Assembly: GCA_024226315.1 (NCBI GenBank)
Contig: JAAELT010000295.1
Coordinates: 58,802 to 122,801 of the forward strand
Reading direction: 5' to 3'
Source of the DNA: a bacterium
GTDB lineage: Bacteria > Acidobacteriota > Thermoanaerobaculia > Multivoradales > J023
DNA length: 64,000 nucleotides
Position 1 is the stretch's first letter. Every line of letters starts with the position of its first letter. The notes beneath the pieces were generated by a model. The model saw nothing but the letters and a program-made list of their open reading frames with translations, was not told the DNA's origin and ran no database searches. Below, piece by piece: positions 24,921 to 33,232 of this stretch. The position numbers were made by a program, and so were the translations under genes.

Positions 24921-26831
24921 ATGAGCGAGGCTGCGGATTTTCACCAGGAAGACGAAGTCGGCAAGGTCTACGACAGCCGGCTGATGCGGCGGCTTCTGGG
25001 ATACGTCGAGCCCTACCGCGGCATGGCCGCCGGCGCCGTGGCCCTGATCCTGGCGTCCTCCGCGCTGCAACTGGTCGGACCACTGGCCACCGCCGTCGCT
25101 CTCGATTTGTTCGTGCAGCCGATGGAGAATCACCCCGCCCGGTCGACGGTCAGCCGCTGGGTCGATTCCTGGCTGCAGGCCAGCGGACTGACCGTCGACC
25201 CGGCGACCGGCATCGCCGGGCTGTCGCTGGTCTTCTTCGCTTCACTGGCCCTGACCTTCGCGGTGCTCTACTGGCAGGGCTACCTGATGCAGATGCTCGG
25301 ACAGCTGATCATGTCCGACCTGCGGCGCGAAACGTTCGCTCAGCTGCAGCGCCTGCCGGTCTCCTACCTCGACCGGCACCCCATCGGCCGCCTTGTCACA
25401 CGCGCCACCACCGACGTCGCGGCGCTCAACGAGCTCTTTACCGCCGGCCTGGTGGCGATCTTCGGCGACGTCGGTCTGTTGGTCGGCATCGCCGGCGTGC
25501 TGTTCATTCTCAACTGGAAGCTGGCGCTCGTCAGCTTCGCCATCTTGCCGCTCCTGCTCGGCCTCACGGTGTGGTTCAAGGCCGGCGCGCGGCGCAGCTA
25601 CCGCGAGGTGCGCCTCAAGATCGCCGGTATCAACGCCTTCCTCCAGGAGCACGTCACCGGCATGTCGGTGGTGCAGCTCTTCGGCCGCGAGGAGCCGGCC
25701 CTGCGGGAGTTCGAGGAGATCAACGCCGAGCATCGGGACGCCAACGTGCGCGCGATCTTCTACTACGCCGTTTTCTATCCGGCGGTGGAGCTGATCACCG
25801 CACTCGGCCTGGGTTTGATCGTGTGGTACGGAGGCGGCGAGATCCTGCGCGGCGCGCTGTCACTCGGGGCCCTGGTGGCGTTTCTACAGTTCGCCCGGCG
25901 CTTCTATCAACCGCTGGCCGACCTGTCGGAGAAGTACAACATCCTGCAGGGCGCGATGGCCAGCTCAGAGCGCATTTTCGAGCTGCTCGACACCGAGATC
26001 GACATCACCACCCCGAGTGACCCCTACCGGCCCGACGACGTTCGGGGCGAGCTCGAGCTCGACGGTGTGAGCTTCGCCTACAAGGCCGGTGAGCCGGTGC
26101 TCGAGGATGTTTCATTCCGGGTCCGCGCCGGTGAGACGGTGGCGATCGTCGGCCATACCGGCGCCGGCAAGAGCACCCTGGTCAACCTGCTGCAGAGGTT
26201 CTACGACGTCGATTCGGGAAGCGTCAGAGTCGACGGCGTCGACGTCCGCGACTGGGATCTGGTGGCGATGCGGCGCGCGTACGCAATCGTGCTGCAGGAT
26301 GTCTTTCTGTTCTCGGGCGACGTTGCCGCCAACATCCGCCTGGGCGAGGAGTCGATCGACGGCGAGCAGCTGCGGCGCGCGGCCTCGGAGGTCGACGCCC
26401 TGGACTTCATCGAGCGCCTGCCCCGGGGTTTCGCCTCACCGGTTCGCGAACGCGGCGCCGGTCTCTCGGTCGGCCAGAAGCAGCTCATCGCCTTCGCCCG
26501 GGCATTGGCCCACGATCCGCATATCCTGATCCTCGACGAGGCGACATCGTCGATCGACACCGATACCGAGCAGCGCATCCAGCATGCTCTGGACCGCCTG
26601 CTCGAAGGCCGCACCAGCGTGGTCATTGCCCACCGCCTGTCGACCGTCCAGCGCGCCGATCGGATCCTTGTTCTGCACAAGGGGAAGCTGCGCGAGCAGG
26701 GCACCCACCAGGAGCTGCTCGCAGCTCGCGGCATCTACCACAAGCTTTACAGGCTGCAATTCGAGAGCCAACGCCCCGAGAACTCGAAGCCCTCGGCGTT
26801 CGACTTCTCGGCCCATCCCACCGGCCCATGA
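24921..26831 (+). CDS. ABC exporter (fused membrane and ATPase domains)
   Basis: A 636-residue half-transporter of the MsbA/multidrug type. There are six membrane segments in residues ~30-320, then an ATPase domain with Walker A ('GHTGAGKSTLVNLLQRFYD'), signature 'LSVGQKQL', Walker B ('ILILDEATSSID') and H-loop ('SVVIAHRLSTVQRAD'). The signature has VGQ instead of the usual SGGQ, which is tolerated in this subfamily. It probably works as a homodimer to export lipids or drugs. The frame is open from 24801; the ATG at 24921 (MSEAADFHQEDEVG) fits the family. Divergent from pilT. Confidence 0.88.
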   Translation: MSEAADFHQEDEVGKVYDSRLMRRLLGYVEPYRGMAAGAVALILASSALQLVGPLATAVALDLFVQPMENHPARSTVSRWVDSWLQASGLTVDPATGIAGLSLVFFASLALTFAVLYWQGYLMQMLGQLIMSDLRRETFAQLQRLPVSYLDRHPIGRLVTRATTDVAALNELFTAGLVAIFGDVGLLVGIAGVLFILNWKLALVSFAILPLLLGLTVWFKAGARRSYREVRLKIAGINAFLQEHVTGMSVVQLFGREEPALREFEEINAEHRDANVRAIFYYAVFYPAVELITALGLGLIVWYGGGEILRGALSLGALVAFLQFARRFYQPLADLSEKYNILQGAMASSERIFELLDTEIDITTPSDPYRPDDVRGELELDGVSFAYKAGEPVLEDVSFRVRAGETVAIVGHTGAGKSTLVNLLQRFYDVDSGSVRVDGVDVRDWDLVAMRRAYAIVLQDVFLFSGDVAANIRLGEESIDGEQLRRAASEVDALDFIERLPRGFASPVRERGAGLSVGQKQLIAFARALAHDPHILILDEATSSIDTDTEQRIQHALDRLLEGRTSVVIAHRLSTVQRADRILVLHKGKLREQGTHQELLAARGIYHKLYRLQFESQRPENSKPSAFDFSAHPTGP

Positions 26832-26992
26832 GACCGTCCTCGAAGACTCGGACGGTCTCCTGGCGTCAGTCGCTGGCGGGGGCTTGACACCGCGAGAAGC
26901 CGCGCCGCCGCCGATCCCAGGGCTCTACGCCGAGACAGCGAAAGCTGTAGGGATGTGAGAAAGTAGGGCGGGGATAAGAGACACGACTAAAA

Positions 26993-28693
26993 ATGGCATA
27001 TCGCCTGCTCGCCAGATTCGACGACCAGACCATCCGCGCGACGCTCCATGGTGGCCGAAACACCATCGGCTCGGACGCGAGCTGCGAGGTTTGCCTTCCC
27101 GATTCCACTGTGTCGCGCCGTCACGCCGTGGTCACGGTGAGCAAGGCTGGTCTCGAGCTGGAAGACCTGGGCTCGACCAACGGCACACTGCTGCGCTCCC
27201 AGCGAATCGAGCGTGCGCCGGTGTCGGTCGGCGACATCTTCGTCATCGGTCGGGTAGTGGTGCTGGTGGAGGAGCTGGCCGACGACGATCTCGAGGTCGG
27301 CATCGTGGTGCCGCGCGAGAGCTTCGATGCCTCGGGCTCGATGGCATTCGACGTCGGTGAGCTGACGGAGACCTTCAGTCCTCTCGACCGCTTCGCTCTC
27401 GACCACCTGCCGCGGCTGCTCGATCATCTGTGTGGGGAAACCGACCGCCAGCGTCTGGCGCAGCTCGTGGGGTATTCCGTGTTCGAGACCATGCCTGTGA
27501 CCGCGGTCGAGATCATCGAGACCGGCAGCGAGGACAAGGGGATTCTGTACTCCGCCGAGCGGCCGGTTGACGACGAAGAGAAGGCCTGCTGGATCGAGGC
27601 GGTGACCCCGGCGTGCCAGGTGCGCGCCTGCTTCGACCGCCAGAGCGCGGCCGAACACTATCGCCCGGTGGTGGATTCCGCCCTGCTGTTGTTGACCCTG
27701 GCCGATCGCGAATTCGCGCCGGTGAGCCCCGCCGTCCGCCAGCCGCCGACCCCCGAACGTCCGCAGCCGCCGACCGTCGACCCGGCGGTTCATCGCCTCT
27801 ACGACCAGGCCGAGCGGGTGGCGCGAGGCGATGTCGGCGTGCTCATCTACGGCGAGTCGGGCACCGGCAAGGAGGTGCTGGCGAGCTTCATCCACAACGC
27901 CTCGCCGCGCGCCTCGCAGCCGCTGGTGACGATCAACTGCGCGTCCCTGCCTCGCGATCTACTGGAAGCGGAGCTCTTCGGGGTGGAGAAGGGAGTGGCG
28001 ACCGGCGTCGAGGCGCGGGCGGGCAAGTTCGAGGCCGCCGATCAGGGCACCTTGTTCCTCGACGAGATCGGCGACATGGCGCCGGAGACCCAGGCCAAGA
28101 TCCTGCGCGTGCTGCAGGAGAAGGAGGTTTTCCGGATCGGCGGCCACACTCCGCGGCCGGCGCGCGCGCGGGTGGTCTCGGCGACCAACCGCGCGATCCA
28201 CAAGATGCTCGCCGAAGGCAGCTTCCGGTCCGACCTCTACCACCGCATCGCCACCTGGGAGGTGGAGCTCCCGCCCCTGCGACGCCGGCGCTCCGACATC
28301 CCCAACCTCGCCGCATATTTCCTGACCCGCGAGGCCCAGCGCAACGGCACCCGGGTACGCGGCATCTCGCGGGCGGCGCTGCGGGCGCTGCGTCGCTACC
28401 GGTGGCCGGGCAACATTCGCCAGCTCAAGAACGAGATCGCCCGCGCGGTGCTGTTCCTGGAAGATCGCGAGCTGCTCGACACCGGGCGGCTGTCCGCCGC
28501 CATCCGCGGCGACGAGCAGGCCAAGGCCGGTCTACCGCTGGCCAAGATCCTCGAGGCCGTGGAGCGCGACGAGATCATCGCCGCTCTCGACGCCTGTGGC
28601 GGCGACACCACGGCCACCGCCGAACGGCTGTCCATCAGTCGGCCGACGCTCTACCGGCGGATCAAGAGCCTCAAGATCGACCCTCCGAAGTAG
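26993..28693 (+). CDS. FHA-domain AAA+ transcriptional activator (sigma-54 activator-like)
   Basis: A 566-residue protein. It has an N-terminal FHA domain ('NTIGSDASCEVCLPDSTVSRRHAVV', in parts; 'LGSTNGTLL') that binds phosphothreonine, a linker of ~190 residues, an AAA+ domain (Walker A 'GESGTGKEV' at ~287-294, Walker B 'TLFLDEIGDM') and a Fis-type helix-turn-helix end ('TTATAERLSISRPTLYRRIK'). The sigma-54 loop, normally GAFTGA, reads GVATGV (residues 334-339), so sigma-54 contact may be altered or absent. FHA input suggests control by a Ser/Thr kinase, none of which is in the window. Confidence 0.88.
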   Translation: MAYRLLARFDDQTIRATLHGGRNTIGSDASCEVCLPDSTVSRRHAVVTVSKAGLELEDLGSTNGTLLRSQRIERAPVSVGDIFVIGRVVVLVEELADDDLEVGIVVPRESFDASGSMAFDVGELTETFSPLDRFALDHLPRLLDHLCGETDRQRLAQLVGYSVFETMPVTAVEIIETGSEDKGILYSAERPVDDEEKACWIEAVTPACQVRACFDRQSAAEHYRPVVDSALLLLTLADREFAPVSPAVRQPPTPERPQPPTVDPAVHRLYDQAERVARGDVGVLIYGESGTGKEVLASFIHNASPRASQPLVTINCASLPRDLLEAELFGVEKGVATGVEARAGKFEAADQGTLFLDEIGDMAPETQAKILRVLQEKEVFRIGGHTPRPARARVVSATNRAIHKMLAEGSFRSDLYHRIATWEVELPPLRRRRSDIPNLAAYFLTREAQRNGTRVRGISRAALRALRRYRWPGNIRQLKNEIARAVLFLEDRELLDTGRLSAAIRGDEQAKAGLPLAKILEAVERDEIIAALDACGGDTTATAERLSISRPTLYRRIKSLKIDPPK

Positions 28694-28723
28694 AGGCCGC
28701 GGCGGCAAGCGAGCCGCACGAAG

Positions 28724-28740
28724 CCAAGCCGCAGGCTTGG
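28724..28740. terminator. Stem-loop between convergent genes
   Basis: Perfect inverted repeat CCAAGCC-gca-GGCTTGG (7-bp stem) in the 59-bp gap between the end of the FHA activator gene and the end of the adaptor gene. There is no U-run, but its position between two convergent stops fits a bidirectional terminator. Confidence 0.5.
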
Positions 28741-28752
28741 GTCTACGGGGCG

Positions 28753-30357
28753 CTAGAACCGAACGGTCAGCCCGTCGCCGCCGGGCTCGACGACCGGGGC
28801 GGCGTCGGACGCCAGGTCGAAGACCAGGCGTGTGATCGGCTCGGGCTCGGCCTGGAACTGGGCGATGCGGACGCGCTCCACCGCGCCGTCGCCGATCGGC
28901 ATCGCCGAGCGGCGATCGATCTTGATCACGCCGAGCAGGTCGACCACGAACCTCGCCGGCGCGTCGAGGCGCGAGGTCGAGTAGGCGAACTCGCCGTCGA
29001 CCGAGACGGAGAATCGGGAAGAGTCTTCCAAGCTGGTCACGTCGATCGCCAGGAACCTGGCGGAAGCGGGAAGCGCGGTGTCCGCGATGTTGGTGGGGCT
29101 GGCAGCCTCCATATCGGGAGACGCCGGGCGCTCGTCGATCACGGGCGCCACGATCGGGGTGACGTCGACGGCCGCGAGAGCCGCTTCCGGCTCTGTCGTT
29201 GAAGCGGGTACGATGCCCTCGATTTCCGCGGTGCGGACCTCCATCCCATCGACCACCACCTCCAGCGGCGAGACGCAGACCCGCTCACCGGTTTCGAGGC
29301 CGTCGCTGATCAGCACCGACTCCTTCTCGGTACGTAGGACGTCGACGTCGCGCCAGCGCAGCCGCTCGTCCGCGTCCACGACCAGCACGCGGTCGCCGTC
29401 GCGCAGAGCGGCTCGCGGCAGCAGCGCGCCGACTACCGTGCGGCCGGCGATCTCGGCGTCGACGAACAGGCCCACCGCCATCGGCGGCTGCCCCGTTTGC
29501 TTACGGCCGTAGGGATCCTCGACCCGCGCCACGAGGTGCATCATCCGGCTGCGGCGGTCGAGCTCGCCCTCGGCACGCACGATCCTGCCCTGCCAGGCGG
29601 TGTGCTTGCCGGTGAAGTTGGCGGACAGGTGGGCGATCGGTCCGTTGCCGTCGCCCTGGTGGGCGAGCGGGAGATCGATGAACGCCAGCTGCCGGTCGGG
29701 TACCGGCAGGCGCACCTCGGCATAGTCGATGGCGTGGACCTGTGCCACTTCCTCGCCCGGGGTCAGGTACTGGCCCACGTCGACCCGCGTGCCGCGCACC
29801 CGGCCGGCGAAGGGGGCGCGGATAGCGGTGCGTTCGAGCGCCAGGCGCGCCATGCCGAGCTCGGCCTCGGCGGCCTTGAGCACCGCTCGGGCCTCCGCCA
29901 TCTGCGGCTCGCGCAGCACTAACGGGTCGGGCTCGCCGTCGCCCAGCTGGCGCCATTCCTCGGCCGCCACTCTGGCCTCGGCCTGCTGCTGCACCAGGCG
30001 CAGCTCGGCCTGGGAGACCCGCGCGCCGGCGCCTTCGACCGCGAGCTCGTAATCGCGCCGGTCGAGCCGCACCAGGATCTCTCCGCGCTCGAAGAAGCCG
30101 CCGGCCTCGAAATGTGGGGACACCGCGACCACCTGGGCAGCCACCTGCGAGGCCAGCGTCGTCTCGGTGCGGGGCAGCACCGTGCCCTGGGCGCTGACCG
30201 TCAGCGGAACCGCGTCGATCCGCACCGGCACCACGTTGACCAGCGGCAGGACCTTTTCCGGCCGCACCGTCTGGACCGGCTCCTTCGACTGGACCAGCGT
30301 CATCGCGCCGACGACGCCGGCGGCGACCAGGCCAATCGGTGTCAGGGCTTTCAGCAC
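28753..30357 (-). CDS. HlyD/RND-type periplasmic adaptor fused to a C-terminal AMIN domain
   Basis: A 534-residue envelope protein. It begins with an N-terminal membrane anchor ('LTPIGLVAAGVVGAMTLV'), then the adaptor core: lipoyl half-motifs ('VSAQGTVLPRTETTLASQVA', 'GGFFERGEILVRLDRRDYEL'), an alpha hairpin, and 'ERTAIRAPFAGRVRGTRVDV', followed by barrel and membrane-proximal regions. The last ~100 residues ('RFLAIDVTSLEDSSRFSVSV', 'ARFVVDLLGVIK', 'ITRLVFDLASDA') look like an AMIN domain, usually found in PilQ and AmiC, where it binds peptidoglycan. No RND pump or outer-membrane channel gene is adjacent. Start: GTG at 30357 behind AGGAG; the open frame to 30435 lacks homology. Confidence 0.78.
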   Translation of the reverse strand: MLKALTPIGLVAAGVVGAMTLVQSKEPVQTVRPEKVLPLVNVVPVRIDAVPLTVSAQGTVLPRTETTLASQVAAQVVAVSPHFEAGGFFERGEILVRLDRRDYELAVEGAGARVSQAELRLVQQQAEARVAAEEWRQLGDGEPDPLVLREPQMAEARAVLKAAEAELGMARLALERTAIRAPFAGRVRGTRVDVGQYLTPGEEVAQVHAIDYAEVRLPVPDRQLAFIDLPLAHQGDGNGPIAHLSANFTGKHTAWQGRIVRAEGELDRRSRMMHLVARVEDPYGRKQTGQPPMAVGLFVDAEIAGRTVVGALLPRAALRDGDRVLVVDADERLRWRDVDVLRTEKESVLISDGLETGERVCVSPLEVVVDGMEVRTAEIEGIVPASTTEPEAALAAVDVTPIVAPVIDERPASPDMEAASPTNIADTALPASARFLAIDVTSLEDSSRFSVSVDGEFAYSTSRLDAPARFVVDLLGVIKIDRRSAMPIGDGAVERVRIAQFQAEPEPITRLVFDLASDAAPVVEPGGDGLTVRF

Positions 30358-30565
30358 GGCAGGTGCTCCTCGGCTGGTTGTGGGATCTTCACTGCGACAG
30401 TCTTCACTGCGACACGGTCTCCAATGGGCAGCCACGAGGATGATGGACCCGTATTAAGACGGGCATTTCGATTCCAGACAGAAAGAGCTGGTGACCCGAT
30501 GCACCGATGACCGGAGCACCCGTGAGTCGCTCGCCTGTTGCGGGAAGGGAAATCCTAGCAGATTC

Positions 30566-30581
30566 TACCGACCGGTCGATA
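30566..30581. promoter_or_regulatory. TetR-type operator-like palindrome
   Basis: TACCGACCGGTCGATA is a palindrome with one mismatched pair. Sites with an ACCGACCGGTCGGT core are bound by several TetR-family repressors of efflux genes. It lies between the divergent adaptor gene (start 30357) and the nitrilase-like gene (start 30632). No TetR gene is in the window, so the regulator would be encoded elsewhere. Confidence 0.45.
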
Positions 30582-30631
30582 GGTGAATCTTCCCTCTCCT
30601 ACCTCGGGAGGGTTTAGACTCTGAGTCCGTC

Positions 30632-31672
30632 ATGTCCCAGGACACTAACCGGGCCGAGAGCTACTACGCCCTCGCCCTCCAGGCCACCTGCCGCGCGGTC
30701 AACGCGCTCGAACCGGCCGGCGCGCGCCGGAAGATGCTCGAGACCCTGGACCGCCTGGAGCGCCAGATCGCAGCGTCCAAGGCGTTCATCGGCGAGGACC
30801 TGCGGCTGGTGGTGCTGCCGGAGTACTTCCTCACCGGCTTTCCGATGGGAGAGCCGATCGCGGCCTGGCGGGAGAAGGCGGCGCTCGACATGGAAGGGGC
30901 CGAGTACGAGCGGATGGGGGAGATCTGCCGCAAGCTCGGCGTCTACCTCTCGGGCAACGCCTACGAACAGGACCCGCACTTCCCGCGGCTCTACTTCCAG
31001 ACCAGCTTCCTGATCGACGATGGCGGCGAGGTGGTGCTCCGCTACCGGCGCCTGAACTCGATGTACGCCCCCACGCCGCACGACGTCTGGGACCGCTACC
31101 TCGAGATCTACGGCACGGACGGCGTCTTCCCCGTGGCCCGCACACCGCTGGGCCGCTTCGGCGCCATCGCCTCTGAGGAGATTCTGTTCCCTGAGCTGGC
31201 GCGCTGCCTGGCCATGCGCGGTGCCGAGGTGTTCCTGCATTCGAGCTCCGAGTCCTTCGGCGACGGCGACACGCCCAAGGACATCGCCAAGCGGGCGCGG
31301 GCGATCGAGAATCTGGCCTACGTGGTGTCGGCCAACAGCGCCGGCACCCTAGACACGCCGACGCCGGCGTCCTCGACCGACGGCGGCTCCAAGATCATCG
31401 ACCACCGGGGGCTGGTGATCGCCCGCGCGGCGACCGGCGAGAACATGACCGCCCACGCCGAGATCGACCTGGCGGCGGTGCGCCGGGCCAGGCGGCGGCC
31501 GGGCATGACCAACCTGCTGGCCCGCCAGCGTTTCGAGCTCTACGCCGGCAGCTACGCGGGCGCGTCGTTTCATCCGCCCAACACCATGGCCGAGGGCGAG
31601 CCCGAGCGGAGCCAGTTCCGCCGCACGCAGGAAGAGACCATCCGCAGGCTGGAGGAGGCGGGACTCATATGA
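30632..31672 (+). CDS. Nitrilase-superfamily protein lacking the catalytic Cys
   Basis: A 346-residue carbon-nitrogen hydrolase fold. The catalytic Glu is present (E64 in 'VVLPEYFLTG'). The Lys position reads Arg (R140, 'RYRRLN' where enzymes have YRK), and the nucleophile Cys reads Ser (S181, 'GAIASEEILFPELAR' against the usual G-x-x-x-C-x-D/E-x-x-FPE). The Ser codon TCT is one base from TGT. The enzyme family hydrolyses amides and nitriles and includes beta-ureidopropionase, the step after dihydropyrimidinase, whose homologue overlaps this gene by 4 bp. It may be inactive, a structural subunit, or use Ser. The alignment is by eye. Confidence 0.78.
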   Translation: MSQDTNRAESYYALALQATCRAVNALEPAGARRKMLETLDRLERQIAASKAFIGEDLRLVVLPEYFLTGFPMGEPIAAWREKAALDMEGAEYERMGEICRKLGVYLSGNAYEQDPHFPRLYFQTSFLIDDGGEVVLRYRRLNSMYAPTPHDVWDRYLEIYGTDGVFPVARTPLGRFGAIASEEILFPELARCLAMRGAEVFLHSSSESFGDGDTPKDIAKRARAIENLAYVVSANSAGTLDTPTPASSTDGGSKIIDHRGLVIARAATGENMTAHAEIDLAAVRRARRRPGMTNLLARQRFELYAGSYAGASFHPPNTMAEGEPERSQFRRTQEETIRRLEEAGLI

Positions 31673-33150
31673 GCGACAGCAAGCCGTTCGACAAGCTGAT
31701 CAGGAACGTCCGCCTGGTGCGCCCCAAGGAGAGCGAGGTGCCCACCGTCGACGTCGCCGTGCGCGACGGCAAGTTCGCCGCTGTCGGCCACGATCTGCCG
31801 GCCGGCAGCGCCAAAGAGGTACTCGACGCCGGCGGCCTGCTCGGCTTCCCCGGCCTGGTGGACGCCCACATGCACGTCGGCATCTACCAGCCGCTGGCCG
31901 ACGACGCGCCCAGCGAGAGCAAGGCGGCCGCCATGGGCGGCGTGACCTCCAGCCTCAACTACATGCGCACCGGCCAGTACTACCTGAACCGCGGCGGACC
32001 CTACCGCGAGTTCTTCCCCGAGGTGCTCGAGATCTCGGGTGGCCGCTTCCACGTCGACTACGCCTACCACCTGGCGCCGATCTCGAGTGGCCACATCGAC
32101 GAGCTCGACATGCTGCTCGACGAGTTCGGGGTGGCGTCGTTCAAGATCTTCATGTTCTACGGCGGCTACGGCCTGCACGGCCGCTCGTCGAGCCAGAACG
32201 ACTTCCTGATGATCGACGAGGACGAGAGCTACGACTTCGCCCACTTCGAGTTCGTCATGCGCGGCGTGCGCCGGCTGATGCAGGCCCACCCCGAGATCGC
32301 CGAGCACATCAGCCTGTCCCTGCACTGCGAGCTGGCCGAGATCATGAGCGCCTACACCCGGATCGTGGAGAGCGAGGGCAAGCTCACCGGCCTGCGCGCT
32401 TATTCGGCCGCCCGCCCGCCCCACTCAGAAGGCCTGGCGATCTGGATCGCCTCCTACCTGGCGTATGAAACCGACTGCCTGAACATCAACCTGCTGCACC
32501 TGAGCTCGCGCAAGGCGCTCGAAGCGGCGCTGATGATGGAAGACGTCTTCCCCCACATCGACTTTCGCCGCGAGGCCACCGTCGGCCACCTGCTGCTCGA
32601 CGTCGACGCCCCCGCCGGCAAATACGCCAAGGTCAACCCGCCGATCCGTCCGCGCGACGACGTCGAGTTCCTATGGGAGGCGCTGCTCGAAGGCGCCATC
32701 GACTGGGTGGTCTCCGACCACGCCTGCTGCTCCCAGGAGCTCAAGGCCAGCGCCGCCGATCCCGACAACATCTGGCTCGCCAAATCCGGCTTCGGCGGCA
32801 CCGAGTACCTGCTCTCCGGCCTCCACTCCGAGGGCCGCAAGCGCGGCCTGGCCCTCAACCACATGGCCGAGCTCACCTCCTGGAACCCGGCCCGCCGCTA
32901 CGGCCTCCTCGCCAAGGGCGACGTCGCCCCCGGCTACGACGCCGACCTGGTGCTTTTCGACCCCGACGACACCTTCGTCGTGCGTGCCGAGGAGTCCGAG
33001 TCGTCGCAGGGCTATACCCCCTTCGAGGGCATGGAGCTCACCGGCCGGGTGAAGACCACCCTGCTGCGCGGCGAGGTGATCTATGAGAACGGCGAGGTCG
33101 TCGGGCCGCCGCGGGGCCGGTATTTGAAGCGGCCATACGAAGGGGAATGA
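31669..33150 (+). CDS. Dihydropyrimidinase/D-hydantoinase-like amidohydrolase
   Basis: A 493-residue cyclic amidohydrolase. Metal ligands are visible: HxH in 'LVDAHMHVG', the Lys expected to be carboxylated in 'ASFKIFMFYGG', His in 'LSLHCELAE', His in 'NLLHLSSRKA', and Asp in 'WVVSDHACC'. 'GFGGTEYLL' and 'NPARRYGL' are typical of the hydantoinase group. It likely opens a dihydropyrimidine or hydantoin ring to a carbamoyl amino acid, which the nitrilase-fold partner would then process. ATGA overlap with the upstream gene shows coupling. A decayed copy of its C-terminus lies at 34801-34890. Confidence 0.88.
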   Translation: MSDSKPFDKLIRNVRLVRPKESEVPTVDVAVRDGKFAAVGHDLPAGSAKEVLDAGGLLGFPGLVDAHMHVGIYQPLADDAPSESKAAAMGGVTSSLNYMRTGQYYLNRGGPYREFFPEVLEISGGRFHVDYAYHLAPISSGHIDELDMLLDEFGVASFKIFMFYGGYGLHGRSSSQNDFLMIDEDESYDFAHFEFVMRGVRRLMQAHPEIAEHISLSLHCELAEIMSAYTRIVESEGKLTGLRAYSAARPPHSEGLAIWIASYLAYETDCLNINLLHLSSRKALEAALMMEDVFPHIDFRREATVGHLLLDVDAPAGKYAKVNPPIRPRDDVEFLWEALLEGAIDWVVSDHACCSQELKASAADPDNIWLAKSGFGGTEYLLSGLHSEGRKRGLALNHMAELTSWNPARRYGLLAKGDVAPGYDADLVLFDPDDTFVVRAEESESSQGYTPFEGMELTGRVKTTLLRGEVIYENGEVVGPPRGRYLKRPYEGE

Positions 33151-33183
33151 ACCGTTGCTGTACTCTTTCTCAGCTCAGTCTTA

Positions 33184-33215
33184 CTGGATTGTGCATGACG
33201 CACGATGCTTAACCA
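33184..33215. repeat. Imperfect palindrome related to the 39-bp palindrome at 36902
   Basis: CTGGATTGTGCATGACGCAC then GATGCTTAACCAG forms an imperfect inverted repeat just after the amidohydrolase stop. Its core ATTGTGCATGACGCACGAT matches the core ATCGTGCGTAACGCACGAT of the perfect palindrome at 36902-36940 in 16 of 19 positions. It could terminate transcription, or be one half of a pair of related elements bracketing 33.2-36.9 kb. Confidence 0.5.
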
Positions 33216-33232
33216 GCCGTCTCTCGCGAGAG

